A DNA stretch of 64,000 bases from Lutjanus erythropterus. Lineage: Eukaryota; Chordata; Actinopteri; Lutjaniformes; Lutjanidae. The stretch is from contig CM034607.1 in NCBI GenBank assembly GCA_020091685.1, forward strand, positions 28,048,645 to 28,112,644, in the 5' to 3' direction. The position numbers were made by a program, and so were the translations under genes. The notes under the pieces were generated by a model, which was given only the letters and a program-made list of their open reading frames with translations, was not told where the DNA came from and made no database searches. Shown here one piece after another: positions 1 through 14,600 of the stretch (the stretch's first letter is position 1; each line of letters opens with the position of its first letter).

Positions 1-565
1 GGTGGATTGGAGCTAAGCAACTCCGGTGCAAGGTAAAATTACTGATTTTGCCAGTGGAGTATTGCTGGTTTGGATAGAGTGATATTTGGCTTATATAACA
101 GCAGTTTTCTGTCATAAAAGGCTGCAAAAGGCAAGGGAAAATAGTTCTAAATATAGCGTTTGTGTTTTTTCTTTCTTTTTTTTAACATTTTTCCCCAAAC
201 TGGGAGTGAGCTGACCGTTAAGTACCTCATATAACCCCACTTCAAACAAATATTTTAGAGTTAATAATAACACCTTGGGTCTCAAATAGATAGATGTTTT
301 TATGACAATTGTTGTGGGATTTTTGTAAAGAAAATACCCGTTGTGAAATTGAAATTCCTTTTTCTTGTGAATAAATGAAACCCTCCACTAAATAATTGAG
401 TGAAACTGCAGGAAGGGGAAACCTTAATGCATCGTTTGTTTATCTGCATGTGTTTTCCTGCACCACGGGGGTTATGGACCGAAAAGATTAAGACAGCTTA
501 TCGTAAGCACAGCCTAAGTGAATGTAGTTTTTTTTACTTAATTGAAACGAACATCTGTCTGGTAG
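1..565 (+). other. ndufv1 intron sequence
   Basis: This AT-rich sequence lies upstream of the first recognisable ndufv1 exon. I found no stretch matching the preceding conserved exon of the gene in any frame, so I take it as the 3' part of an intron. It holds no other visible feature. Confidence 0.6.
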
Positions 566-1467
<902 letters not shown>

Positions 1468-1612
1468 ACGGCTCTCTCACCTTCTTGAACTCATTTTCCT
1501 GCCTCACGTGTCCTTAGCCCTATGTTCTGTCACTTACAAATTATTTAAAGCGATAATGTGCCGTCTTATCACCTCATCATCAAGTTTTACATTGATGTGT
1601 CTGCCTTCTCCG

Positions 1613-1618
1613 AATAAA
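1613..1618 (+). terminator. ndufv1: ndufv1 polyadenylation signal AATAAA
   Basis: A canonical AATAAA hexamer lies about 145 bases after the ndufv1 stop codon. This gives a short 3' UTR that ends near 1640. Confidence 0.85.
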
Positions 1619-1639
1619 GTTCTATGAACCTTAAATTAG

Positions 1640-2191
1640 ACTTTTGTTTTGTCTTCGTAGTATTTCAATGTCAACAGTGTTTTAAGTGTAAAAAATTATA
1701 GAAAACACCTAAATAATAATTTTCTTCGTATGTTTTAAATGGACAATAATGGTAAGTATTATGCACATGAATTTTTCTCTATCTGCTTTTTGTTGTTAAA
1801 TGTGGAGGAATAAAATGCAGTATTAAAACAATCATCATGGTCAAGGGTAATCACTTACAGCAGTGATTGCCAAAGTGTGAGCCTTGAAAGCCCTGCAGGT
1901 GGGCCTTGAGAGGTCATGAAAGATATATTAAATATTTTTGTTTGAATTTTTTGATTGAAATAAGAAAATATTTATGATTAATTAAAAAAAATATGGAAAA
2001 AAGAACTAATGACATTTAATTTGTGTTATTCATAGTTTATCTAACCTAGTTTAATAAGCGTTACACTATATTTGGTGACCTGTGACATTAACACTGGAAT
2101 GCATCATATCTCATCATCGGTATCATTAGTCTCATGTTGATCAGAACTGTGATTAAAGGTTTGGTGGACCTCAGAACAAATACATACATAT
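1640..2191. other. Intergenic AT-rich spacer
   Basis: This is spacer between the ndufv1 3' end and the dinucleotide repeat. I see no coding, RNA or clear transposon structure. Confidence 0.5.
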
Positions 2192-2326
<135 letters not shown>

Positions 2327-2499
2327 ATTAATACATTACAAAACACAGTAAAAGCAATTAATGAATAAAAGAATAAAAACAAAAGCAATACAAACAGACA
2401 ATAAAAGCAACGTCACTTAAAAGCAGAATTCACTTTTTCATGATGACATTTGTTTTTATAAGATGGTATTTGCCCAGCTGAGGTGATAAGAAAGACACT

Positions 2500-2641
2500 C
2501 CGCAAACGTACGTTGTGGTCCGTTGCAGACAAAGCCGCGTTTCCATAATCTCGCGATAACTCCGCGGTCAGCAGCCTTTCCCACGTCACGTGACGCGGCA
2601 GAACACACTCCGCAGCTTCATTTCGGTGGACGTTTCGCACG
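2500..2641 (+). promoter_or_regulatory. CpG-containing promoter and first exon of the zinc-finger pseudogene
   Basis: This GC-richer island sits in AT-rich surroundings. It contains the palindromic TCTCGCGA motif at 2549-2556 and a CACGTG E-box (USF/MYC type) at 2587-2592. Both are typical of TATA-less housekeeping promoters. A consensus donor GTAAG at 2642 suggests the end of a noncoding first exon. The next exon of the pseudogene begins at 3152. Promoter activity is inferred. Confidence 0.55.
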
Positions 2642-5640
2642 GTAAGAAATGGATGCCGAATTGTTTACAAATATTAAAGTCAAAATTGACGGTTATCCCT
2701 TACATAGCTGCAGGTGCAAAGCACATAGCTACAAAACGAAAGTAAGCACCAGACAACACAATTTAAAATATTGTTAAAATATATGCGCACAGTCGTGTCG
2801 CGCTTAGTTGTTGCTAACCTAGCTGTGCCTGTCGACCAAGTCCGCTGCCTCCCCATCCTTCTGTCAACTAGCTCAGGCCCAACATTAGCTGTTTCTCATC
2901 CTTATTTCATAACTAAACTGCTCAAATTAAATGAGAAAATCCTCTTTCATTGACCTGTCTTTATGACAAACATTTAACATTTTCTTTAATGAGCCCAGTC
3001 TACAATGGTTGATTATTTAGCCTAAATGTCACACCTCAAACGTACGCTAGCCAGCTACTGCAGTCATCTCCCGCTTTAGCGTAAACGTTTAATATAACTT
3101 GTATGCTGCATTTCTCCGTGCATACTGCAGCATTGTGTTCCTGTGTTATAGCTCCATGTGGCTGGGACAGCATCTCAAAGCATGAGCATGGAAATGTTGA
3201 AGATAGAGCAAGTCATTGTTGGGAATGAGAGGAGATCCACCACAGCGGAGATCAAGTCTGAGCCTGTGGCCGTCCCTCTGCAGTCCTGTAAGATAACATA
3301 CATGATGTGATTCCATGAATATAACTATACAAATGTTGATGCTGTACAGGTATATCTATCAAATCCGGCTATTATATAGTAACTAATCACCAACTTGTCA
3401 TCACATTGTGATGCAGATCAACATGAGAGTCTGCAGTGTTTTCAGTGCTTCATCACCTTCCCAACTCAAAAGCCAAGGAGAGACACATGAGGAAGAGTCA
3501 CTGACCAGTACAAACTGCAGCTGCAGCAGGAAAAAGTAGATTAAAAATTAGGGATGCATGTTATTCTTTTTTTTTTTGTTGGTACAGTACATAATAATCA
3601 TTCTTTCATGCCTGATATAATAACTGAAAATTTAACATTTTTGTTTTGTTTTTAATAAACCCTGTTTATGCACACCTGAGGTAAGGAAGCCTCAGGTGTA
3701 GCTATCAGATTTAATATTCCATAATCAAACAGTCAAATCAAACAGTTTTGACTCCTCAAATGATCAATGAAGTACATCAAAAAACTTCAAAATGTTTTTA
3801 TAGCCTGTTCATGCCTAAGAATTTAAATCAAATGCTTTGACATAATGTATCAATCAAATATATAATACCCCATATTTATGTGCTATCATTTAATTGTCAT
3901 AATAATTAATAATATAGGTTTCCTATAACTGACCAATAATTTGACTGCCCTAATATTGTGCATCCCTAGTAAAAAGTAGTGATACAAACTCAATTCATGT
4001 GTAATAAGTGTGATTTTCAACAGAAGATTATTTTCATTATTTTTGTTATTGAATATATTGTACATTATTTTGTTGATTTATTGTTTGGTTCATAAAAGAG
4101 AAAGTAGTGAAAATGCTTGTTAGAACTCTTCCATAAAGGTGTATTGTTGTATCCAGTAGCTTTTTGTCTGACCAATAATCCCAAATATTTGCAACAGCAG
4201 TGGGAAGTAGGATGCTGTTTTGATTACAGCCTGACAGATACTAGATTTTTGGGCGATATCAATATTTGAGAAGTAAGAAAAAATCAGATAATATATCGCA
4301 CCAATATTTTTCGTGAAAGAATTGTGACAAAGCTCGTAGGTATGTGTGGGACATTGTACAGGCAAAAACTTGTCAGTGCTCTATTTTGAACAAACTGATG
4401 GCTGATACTGATATAGCTTCAATAAACCTATATCTGATGTATCACTCACACTCTACTTTCACACTCTAGTAAGGATAGAAGTCTTCTTAATCATTGAGGC
4501 TTTTAGTACATGACATCATTTTGGATGAAAATGGAGATATAATGTGGTTTCAAAATAACTGCTTTCTTCAGTTGATGCTTGTAAACACTATTCATTCTTA
4601 GAAAACAAACTTTGAATAGTTAGTATAGAATAGAATAATATAATAGAATAATACTTCCTGTTTTTTAATCTATTTTTGAACACTTTACTTATCATTTTGC
4701 AGGCTAATATAGTCTTCACATGCTACAAGTGTGACAAGTGCTTCAAATCTTCTGAGGAACTCAGAGCAGCACCAGGCCTCCCATAGCACACAGGAGAAAC
4801 CCTTCCACTGTGCCTACTGCCGAAAAACTTCTTTACCTTTACTGAGGTGAGGGTGTGGCAGGCTATATACAAGCCTGTTTTTTGCAATTAGAAAATGATA
4901 AAATACTTGTTTATTGTCTCTGATGAATGATAAATGTCTTGCAGTTGACCAACACAAACGGCATGAGTGCATAGAGCGACGGTGTCCCTGCAAAGATTGT
5001 GGTGCCATGTTCCCCAGTCCTGCGACTGCAACCCATCGCGTCCAGGTGCACCCCCAGAGCCCACCAGTGGCCGATGACATCAACACCTACCAGTGCTGCA
5101 AATGTAATCGTGGTTTCAAGACAGAAGAAGAGCTCCTGAAGCACCAGGAGAGATTTGCTGATGATCTAAACTGTGACAGTAAACCACAAGGCAAAAACGT
5201 GGTCAAACCCAAGTACACAGCTCTTAAGCGGTGGTTGATGGCAAGAAGATCAAACAAGAGGAGGAATGCGAAGGATACAATGACTTTACCTCAGAGGATG
5301 TCCTTCCAATGAGCTGCAACCAGAGCTCAAGATTCCTTGTCCTGAAGCAGATTGTGACCTCATATTTCTTCTGTTGCAGCCTACGGGCACACAAGAAGGA
5401 GCACAAGGCTCATGCATGCATAGAGTGTGATGAGAGCTACGCCGACCTCAGCTCAAAGCACACATGGCCAAGGCTCATGGCTCTGGATTCACCTGCCCCA
5501 CCTGTGGAAAGACCTTTGCAGAGAGAGCCACCTAAAGGAACACCAGAACACTCACACTGTAGGGAGGAGGCCGCAGAACAAAGATAATATCTGGGAAAAG
5601 ACTGCAACTTCATCCTACACCATTCAGTAAAATGATTGTC
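2600..5640 (+). pseudogene. Unprocessed C2H2 zinc-finger gene, frameshifted
   Basis: A multi-exon C2H2 zinc-finger gene is recognisable but broken. Likely exons are up to 2641 (noncoding), 3152-3287, 3417-3535, 4703-4846 and 4945 to about 5640. The start ATG at 3182 opens MSMEMLKIEQVIVG and splices in phase into QHESLQCFQCFITF. The histidine half of that finger (RHMRKSH) is in another frame, followed by a stop and a further shift. In the third exon TCYKCDKCFKSSEEL and HQASHSTQEKPFHCAYC are again in different frames. In the last exon IPCPEADCDLIF and LRAHKKEHK, two halves of one finger, are one base apart, as are the CIECDESY and TCPTCGKTF segments. Intact introns rule out retroposition. The neighbouring genes have no such indels, so this looks like true decay rather than poor assembly. 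I cannot name the orthologue. Confidence 0.8.
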
Positions 5641-5789
5641 AGAACATTCTCCGTAGTGTAGGTAGAAGATTCATATGTGAATATTTTGGGGTGAGAGTTT
5701 TTGAAGCAAGGTTATGCAACACAGTTGAATTATGTAGGTTGTTTCTGGAGTGACGTTTTCAGTTGCTTTAGAGACATCCTACACTTGTG

Positions 5790-6027
5790 AATAAATCTTA
5801 CCTGTACATAATTATGAGTTCTGTCCACTTTAAGCTCATGTCACAAGGGCCTTTTTGCTGTCCGTGATACTCTAATGTACTTAAAATGTTTTATATTCAT
5901 TGTAGACTGTAACTAGCTTATTCTCCCCAAGTGTGGGAGTGTTTTGTATTTAACTGTACTATTTTCTTTTCAGGAAAACTCATAAAGGTGACAGTTATAC
6001 AGGAATGTAAGTCCTAAACATAATAAA
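5790..6027 (+). terminator. Candidate poly(A) signals of the zinc-finger pseudogene
   Basis: AATAAA hexamers occur at 5790-5795 and again near 6022, downstream of the last zinc-finger remnant. They are plausible relics of its 3' end. Confidence 0.4.
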
Positions 6028-6039
6028 ATCCAAAATCCA

Positions 6040-8160
6040 ATAAATGGGCCAGTGCATAGGATTCTGTACTATGGGACTTCAGTAATGTAATATTGGTGAT
6101 ATTTCTCTGTTCAGAAGTAAATTGTCACATCAAACAATACTTGCATTTTCCTGTTGTTTTTTGTTGTCTGTTTGTCTCAGCGAGTAAAATGGAAAAGTGA
6201 ATGAGAGGCAAATAGTGAAGTGATTTTCTGCTAAGGTTGCAAAATGTTAATAAATGCAGATAATTTACAGTTTTACTGGTAAAGCCAGTGGTGGGTGGAC
6301 AATTTTCATTATCTATGTAAACTAGATGTTAAAAATAAGTTTAGTTTATTTTTTTGACCAAGTCAGAATTTCTACCAGTTGCTACTACAGTTATGAAATA
6401 TTCAATCATAAGATTCAGTTGTTAAAAAAACAGTAATAATGAACACAACAAGCAGTTACATTATTTTTCAAGAAGAGACACAAACATAAATATTAACAGC
6501 CTACTCTGTCACCATTCTGCATCCAACTTCATCTCTTATAAATTTGATGAAGATTATGTTTTTGTCCTTTGAAGAGTAAAAGTACTGTGGAATTACTGTT
6601 GTAGTTAACAACCATAACTAAATGAAATCTGAAGTGGGTTTGTAGGCCACTAACATTGGAATAATTTACTAAACATTTAACCTAAAATTCTGCACAATTG
6701 GTCCTGCTTTTGAATGCAGGACTTGCAATGAACTATTTTTACATTAAACCTCATCCTACTAACATATTTAACACTGACTGGGGTCACTGGGTATCCCAAG
6801 AAAAACACACAACAAAAAAATTAGCAAAATTTTATTTTATTATTTCTCATAAAATTTTAGTAATGCAATCAATGTCATCTGAAGGAGAAAACAATGATTA
6901 TTATTATTATTTTAAGAACATTACAGTTAATTTAGACTATTGACTGGGGACCCTGAGAATAATCTACTGTGAGAAATAACCATTGTAGCAAAATGTTACC
7001 TTGTTTGTTTCTTGTAACATCATTAGCTATTAAATTACTGTTATCTGAAGAAAAAAACAGATTATTATTATTTTAGGAAAGTCACAGTTCATTTCATACT
7101 GTGTAAAACAAAAATGTACAGAGCATATGAGAGAGTCTGTCTGTCTCCTTAAAAATGACTGACAGAGTGACCCTACCTCTGATAGTGAGTGATACTTTAA
7201 ATTAGTGCCCATGGCAAACAGGAACTCAATCAATAAATAGTTCCACCCATTAAAACTGAAACTGAATCCATCAGCAGAATTTGGTGCTTTTGATTGGGGT
7301 TCCCTAGACTCCAATATGGTATTTTTTAAAAACAATAATTAAAACAGAAAACAATTGTATGAAGTCATTAGGAATAAATTGACTGACAAAATCATGAAAA
7401 TGAGATGACACAAAGTACCTCTGCAGTCTGTGGGTACATCAATGAGAAGGAAGCTAAAGCACTGGTTTCACGTGAGTAAATAATCTGAATACTTTCCTTT
7501 TTTTTCTCCTCCAAATATTTATTTAATCAGAAAAATTAGGAAAACGGTTAAAAACAATAAACAAGAAGAACAAAACATTAGTGAGGTTTGTAAGGCACTA
7601 TTAAAGATCAAAATCCTGGTGGCTTTTGATTTATCAGTACTTTTAATGTTGCTGAATTACTGGTTTTCTTTTGCAGTGTTTGCATTTATAGATATAAAGC
7701 TTGCCATACAAAATTAAAAGGTTTAAATACAACATATAAAATATATAAAAACAAATAGAAAAACATTACATACATCCAAATATTTTTATAAATATATAAA
7801 TAATAAATATAATTTTTCCCATGTTAAAAATAACATCACTTTTGTAAATCAACCTTAGTCCCTCATAACATATTATATACATAAATCACAAATTCAGTAG
7901 ATTTCCATGGCCACCTACTCTGAGTTTTAACTTACCCTATTTATTATTATATTCTTATTCGTAATATTACTATTATTTTATTATTTATTATTTTATTATT
8001 ATTTTTTTAATCTTATCTTATCTTAAAAATATTTTCGACATCAATAATCTGATTATTTTCTCCACCACTGCTACTATCATAATGTGACGTTTGGATTACA
8101 CAATTCTCAATGCAAAAACAAGAATTCTCAAAACATTCACACCTGATACCCTACTGATAC
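6040..8160. other. AT-rich intergenic spacer
   Basis: This is about 2 kb of AT-rich sequence with short TTA/ATT-type low-complexity runs, for example near 6897-6915 and 7940-8020. I see no conserved coding segment, RNA gene or clear transposon ends. Confidence 0.55.
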
Positions 8161-8163
8161 TGT

Positions 8164-8344
8164 TCACAGAGAAGTCGCCCCGGTCTCTCGAACAGGATCG
8201 TCCTTGGGCGGAGAAGTTCGTTTTCCCATGATGCACCTGTGCTTCTTTCTATCTCGCGCCTTTGCCTCGGCGCAGTCCATCTTGCCTCTCACATCGCTGC
8301 TGTCAGCCTCTGCCAGCGCGCCGTCCGTGTTGTTGTAGTAAATA
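8164..8344 (+). promoter_or_regulatory. kmt2b: kmt2b CpG-rich promoter and 5' UTR
   Basis: Base composition changes sharply from AT-rich spacer to CpG-rich sequence just before the kmt2b start. It contains a TCTCGCG element near 8251. An in-frame TAA at 8339-8341 lies one codon before ATG 8345, which supports that ATG as the true start. The exact transcription start cannot be seen. Confidence 0.6.
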
Positions 8345-8647
8345 ATGGCGGCATCGGGAGGCGGATTATCAGCTCCCGCTACCGTCGCGGGTTTGGGCCC
8401 CCAAGGGGTGGCCCGGGCTCGTTTCCCGGGACGGCCGTGCACGCTTCGCAGCAGGCTGCGGTCGGAGAAACGTATCAGACGCGGAAGGCTGGGCTCGGAC
8501 GACGGGGAGCTGCCAGCCGGAGGGCCGAGGCCCGTCAACATCGGCCTGGCGTTGAGCGAGGACCCGTCCCTGCTGCGCCTGCTCGGGGCGGCGGAGAAGC
8601 ACAGGCGGCAGAAAGATGTGGGCTTCGACTCCAGCAACAGTGAGGAG
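8345..8647 (+). CDS. kmt2b: kmt2b exon 1: N-terminus with menin-binding motif
   Basis: Residues 1-101. The motif RARFPGRP at residues 24-31 (bases 8414-8437) matches the menin-binding RxRFPxRP motif of MLL1/KMT2B, which recruits menin and LEDGF to target genes. A second short match to human KMT2B, LLRLLG, follows near the end of the exon. The exon ends SNSEE, and the next exon continues EDFTGF, as in the mammalian protein. The long Arg/Gly-rich stretch of the mammalian N-terminus is much reduced here. Confidence 0.9.
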
Positions 8648-11600
8648 GTGAATAAGCTAACTGTAGCATGTCAGCTCGATGGGTCACAACGCGCTTAATG
8701 GAGCACACACAGCCAGTTCTTTTAAAAGAATGTCATTTAAAAGACTTTGTTTGTTAACTACTTACTAAAGTGTTTAAGCTAACGTGGAGCTAGTTAGCGG
8801 AACTTAGCTTGCAAACACTAACCCACTGATAAGCATTGTAGCTAGCTGTGTGCCTGCAGGGTATACTTTAAATGGGTGAATATTTCCAGTCTAATTGGTT
8901 ATGCAGATTTTAGTAAGTTACTGTCTGTTTTTGAATTGCCGTGTGGATGCTGTAACGCATGTTAAGTTGCATGCACAGAGATCAGTGTCTGTCCAGCTGA
9001 GTTTTTTTGCAAGAAAGGACCATTAGGCGGAAACTTTGGCGGTATGGAAACAACCGTGGATGTGTTTTGTTGTGGAAACCGGGAGGAGTCTTTGTTTGTT
9101 GATCCCCTCACGCGTTCTGTTGAGTTGAACTTCCCACACTGTGCTGACATCCACACACTGCTAATCTTGTCGTCATTAAAACGTTCAGGTTCGCTCTCTC
9201 CTCCACGTTGGAGCTGTCAGCTGACGGCTCGGTGTTTTGAACGTCAGATTAACGTGGGATGCAACGGGAAGGAAAACACAAACGTTACCTAAATGTTAAT
9301 GTGGACCACATACTGAAAAGTCTTGGTCAGCACCTTACTAAAACCTAAGTTTGCATTGTCTGTGTTTACAAACGTCCATCTCTCAAATCCTACACTTCTC
9401 CCTTTCATTATCCAGATTTATTTAAAGCTTGACTGAAGGAGGGATCAAATCTTTTTCTTTGTCTGTATTTATAAGGTCAGTCTATTTTAAAGAAAGAGCA
9501 TAGTTCTCCAGGTTGACTACTAGCTACGACAGATATTATACCAGCACAATCACAGTGCTTGCATATGTAAATGATGAGTTATTGCAAAGTGCAGAGTATG
9601 ATGGCTCCACACTAGGGCTGCACAGTTAATTGCAATCACAAGTGCAGCATCCAAATTACAGAACCAGAGGTAAATTGCAATTTTTTGAAAAACGAAAAAT
9701 GTATTAGAGAACAGTATTATAATGAAGTACTGTAGTGCTGCAAAGATGACCCGACCTAAAAATCTTTTTCTCCAGATGTCAGAAAACATGTTTTGTTTGA
9801 TACAGACCTCAATAAACATCACATCATCACAATTTAATTATTTTTTTCCAGTCAGCTTGAAAATTGTAATGCAAAAGTGACTGTTTCCACTAATCATATC
9901 ACAGTCACAGTTTCAATCAAAATAATCGTAGCGTGATTTCTTTTTTTTTTAGCAAATCGTGCAGCCCTAGTGTAAAATTTTGAGAGTATTGTAGTGGTGT
10001 CACCTTGGGGGGTAAGAAAGATGATACACTTCAGTATGGCAATATTATGTTTTGTGATACTGTTATTGATTCTTAAAAACACTGTATTGTGATATGGCGA
10101 GAGATGCAAAGATTATTGGTAGTGGTTTATCTTGTATTGTGTTTAAACCTCCAACTACCTAATAGCGGTGTCTTCACTGTATCGCAGTATATCAAATTGT
10201 AATACCTGTATTGTGATACACTTTCGCGACAGTTATGGTGTCCTGTCATTTAATTTTTCTTTCATGACTAAAAACATTAAAGTGCTGCACTGTTGTTTTT
10301 TTCCTATTAATTTTGTTTTAATCTTGTCTTTCTGCTCAGCTGCAGATAAAGATTAGGCTACACTAATATTATTACTATTGTACTATTTATAGAATTAGAT
10401 TCCAGTCATGGCAGCGTAGGATTGTTTTTGACTCCAAATCTTTCCTTTAACTCCAAAGATAGATTTAATCACTTCCACAATCCACAGTTTCCACATCTAA
10501 ATATTCTGCTTCAGTAAGCCTTTTAAAAACATTTTCACTGTGGTAAGAAACGGTTTGATCTCCTGCTTGCTGCATTCACCTGAATTAAGAGTGTTCTAGC
10601 AACAATGTACAGCACCATAAATGACATTCTTGCAGACGTTGCTCATATTCATTAAAGAAAGTTAATCTAATAAAAAAGAAGAATAACGCATTTAATCTGA
10701 TAAATCAGTACATTTAAATTAGGGATTTTCTTTTAGGATTTTTAAAATATGGCGACAGACATCCAAAGTTTCATATGAAAACTTCAATAGAAGTATGAAA
10801 AGACATTCGGTAGAGCCCCATGTTTTACTTTCAGATATTATTCCACATTGACATAAACCTAGAAATGCTGTCGGAAAATTAAAACAGTATCGTGTCTAGC
10901 CCTGCCTCTAATTTTCACGCACACTGTGAGATGTTTGCTGGACCATAGGTTAGAGATGTTCTGTGCACAGCTGTGCTCTAACTGGTAAGAACTGGAGTGC
11001 TTCATAATAAGACATTAATATTATACGAGGCCTTGAATCTGCCACGCTGTGAAGAAGCCAGTCTGTTCGATATCATTTACTTCTGAGGTGGACTCTGCTT
11101 TTAGCCCCAGTCAGACAGGATGGTAATAATGATCTAAAGCCAAATTGGATCTGATCATATTATTTAATCTCCAGTGCAGGGGCTTTAGTGTCTGACATCA
11201 GTCGGACTTCACTGATGCAATCCCTTTACAGTGGACTGTAACAGAATCACATGGCTGATGCTAAAGCTTGTGGGTGCTGCTTAACTGGAGTGCCACACGT
11301 CACTTAGTGCCCCACACACTCATGGGCTCTGCAGTGCTTTTGAATAGATAATCATTAGGGGAGTTTCATCGCTGACAAATCTAAAGAGTCGTTATTTTGT
11401 GCATTAAGATGGATATGAGTAATTGAAAGTCAAGTTGAAGTGTGCTTTTGATCTGCTGTGGTGTGCGATCTTTACATCTGAGATATGTGCCTGAAATGAG
11501 AGGGTGCTGGAGGCTGACTGTGCTCCAAAGGATCCATTAAGACTTTTGTAGTCATGGAGTTTGAATGTATACTTCCAGTATCTGGCTGTATAAAATTATC

Positions 11601-14600
11601 ACTCTTTCACAGGAGAATTAGGCTGAACTGTGCTTTTATTACACCGTAGCTTGAGTGCTAAACTCCCAATTTACAAAAAAAAAAAAATTTCAATATATCT
11701 TGCTAAAAAAAATGCAGAGATGGTGCACAGTTGGAGAATCTGCTAAGTTATTTCTTGTAGTTCACTCAGATTGACTTTAAAATCTGCTGTATTTGGTGCC
11801 TCAGCACTATTCTGATGCAACATTGGAGTAAGAGTTGAGAGCAGTGCTCCGGTGCTGAACCTGATAATACCTGCTAATACCTGATAATCAAGTAATGAAC
11901 TCAGAAGTGGGTGAGAAATTATTGAATATGATTTTTTTTTTTTGCATAATGCCTGCAGTGGCTTGGTTGAAATTTAAGATCAGCTATACAAACTTGAGTG
12001 TGCTTCAGTATAATAGCAAGAAGATGACACCCTTGCAGCAGGGATCCCCCAACACTCTGTATCACACATATAACACAAACATACGTACATACATACATAT
12101 CCATGGTAACAGTAATTTCCACCAATCAGAGACTTTGCTGTTATCCAGACATCGTGGATAAAAGGTGTTTTTCTGAAAACAAGGTTGAAATCTTACAGAC
12201 TTGTGGCTTCAACAGGAGCATATTCCAGTGTCTCACAATCTCATAGCTCGCACTCAGTCTACCTCGGATGGTTACGGCATTATGACTAATAATCCAAATC
12301 CTATGTTCAGGATATGAATAGGATTTTCACTTGTAGTCAATCAGTTTTATTTATATAACACCAGATCAGTATAACAGGGCAGTTTTCATGTAGAGCAGGT
12401 CTAAACTATACTCTTCATAATATCATTTATTCACGATTTTAGTATTAGACTGAAAATCAATTGAAATGAGGTGTCAATTTCAGTAATTGAATCAAAGGCA
12501 GAAATGGTCATTTTCCCACTCATTTTTCATTCTACCCCGACTGTCTTGCAACCCGTGTCCAAAGAAAAAAAAAAACAACACATCAAAGACAACAGCGTAG
12601 CAAACCAGCTGTCATCATACGCGACACCTTATAGAATATCTTTTTGAAGAAGAATTTGAAAATGTAAATGGCAGTTGTCAGGGCATAAAACGTCATTTTA
12701 AAATTAATATGTTGTGTGAAATATATATATATATATTTTGGGAAGGAACTTTGTAATAAGAATGATAATATACAGTGAGCAGGTCATTATTGTGAAAGAA
12801 AAAGCAATAATTTGATGCAATATATTGATTTGAAAATGATTTTATTTACTTAAAAATCATGTTATTGCTTCCACTAAGTCCTCCAGAATTTATGATCAGC
12901 ACTGCATCCATAGCAATGGTCTGCTATTCATAGTAGTCATCTGCTATTCAGAAATAACAGACTAGAGATTGCAGTAATTGACTAATGAGAATCAAATATT
13001 CACTGGAATTAAAAAAGCTGGGATTATTTTGGGTTCGATTAATTTCTATTTCATATGGAAATCCTTTCCTAAATGTCAGTGAAGCTTTGGCTTTATCATG
13101 GCAATGTTGTGTGCTTGTGGTTGTAGCAGGCGGTGTACAACATGCCTACAGGTCTTCATTTCAACATGTCCATGTCTTTTATAATAGCCATTTAAAGATT
13201 CTTCTTTCTGTGTTTTTCTCCAGGAGGAAGATTTCACTGGATTTGGGACCACGAGAGTTCGCCCACAGAAAACTTCTGGCACCGTTCCTCAGTCGTCGTT
13301 ACTCAGCCAAGCGAAGTCTCCCCAAGCTTCAGACCATTCTGCAGCAGCAAAGCCTCTCGTTGGAAAAATTATGCCCAAATCGCCAAAACCGGCTCTTATT
13401 GGGAAAATTGTACCAAGGATCTCTAAAGATGGCCAAGGTGTCAAAGACATCCCAGTCAAAGACAAAGATTTACCTAAAATGGTGATTAAACTGCATGGCA
13501 AGCGGGTAGCTGTCACCAAACATGCAGAAGAGCAGGCCTCAGGTAGACAGAGCAGCACAAGATCAGCTGACTTTATCAGGAAAGCAGGAAAATCAGCAGC
13601 AGACTCAGGCAGCACGCAAAGCCAAACAGCCGCTACCTCAACAGGTGGCACCAAGCAAGATAAGCTGGTGAGCGCTCTGACAGCAGTCAAGGATGCAGGA
13701 GAAGCTTCCAAGGTCAAAGAACAAGGTGAGGTGTCAGAGGACTCAGACACAGACCAATCCCAGCTGCAGACATCTGTGAAACGCATGAGGGGCTTTCATG
13801 GAAACAGCAGATCTCAAGCAGTTGCTCTGTCATTCACGTCCTTTCACAAACGACAGAGAAAGAGAGTGGCGAAGGGAATGGGTGCCTCTCCAGAGGCTGG
13901 AGCCGAGGCTGGCGCCCAGAGTGGAGAGGAGGCGGCGATGCCCCTTGAGTGTAAAGCTGCAGATTCCCCTGAAAAAAGAACACACAGAAGGCGACGCAGG
14001 TTTATGTTTGGAATAAAGCGAAAGCCATCAAAGGACGTTCCACACATTAAACGTCCAAAAATCGGCCGTGTCCGCACTAGGCGTGTTTTTTATACTTATG
14101 TGACTGAGCCCATTCTTCCTGCACCAACACCGGACGTGAATGAGCTGCAACTGCAAGGTCAGAGCATCACCCCGTCAGAAAGTGGCTCTTTTTCTGAAGT
14201 CCAGCAGAGCTCAAACAACTCTGCCACGACGGTAACGAGTGCACGGTCCTCCCGCGTCATTAAAGCTCCGAAGAGGTTCTTGGACGAGGAAATGATTCCT
14301 TTTCCAAAGGGCCCTCTGGCCTCCTGGCTGAAAAGTCAGAGGGAGGACGGAAAACCAAGTCCGTCATGTCACGAGTCGAGCTATGACGAAAGCTCTCTCC
14401 AGTCAGACGCTGACTCTACATCTGTGGCGGACAGCCCGTCTGCAGTGAGAAGGTTCCCTTCAAAGCCCAGTCCGGGCACGAGCCACCTGGAGATTTACAA
14501 GAACCTCAAGAAACTGACCTTGAAACTAGCGGAGAAAAAGAAAGGCCAGCCCGACGCTCAGGGGGATTACACGCCTCACGGTGATGGTTTGACCTCTCAT

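Noticed and set aside
5313..5380. Intron within the last zinc-finger exon (tttcttctgttgcag)
   Set aside because: The sequence before the apparent acceptor encodes the cysteine half of a finger (CPEADC) continuous with the histidine half. A frameshift explains it better than an intron.
8164..8643. Long open frames on the - strand and in another + frame over kmt2b exon 1
   Set aside because: They are GC-rich shadow frames of a conserved coding exon and have no domain of their own.
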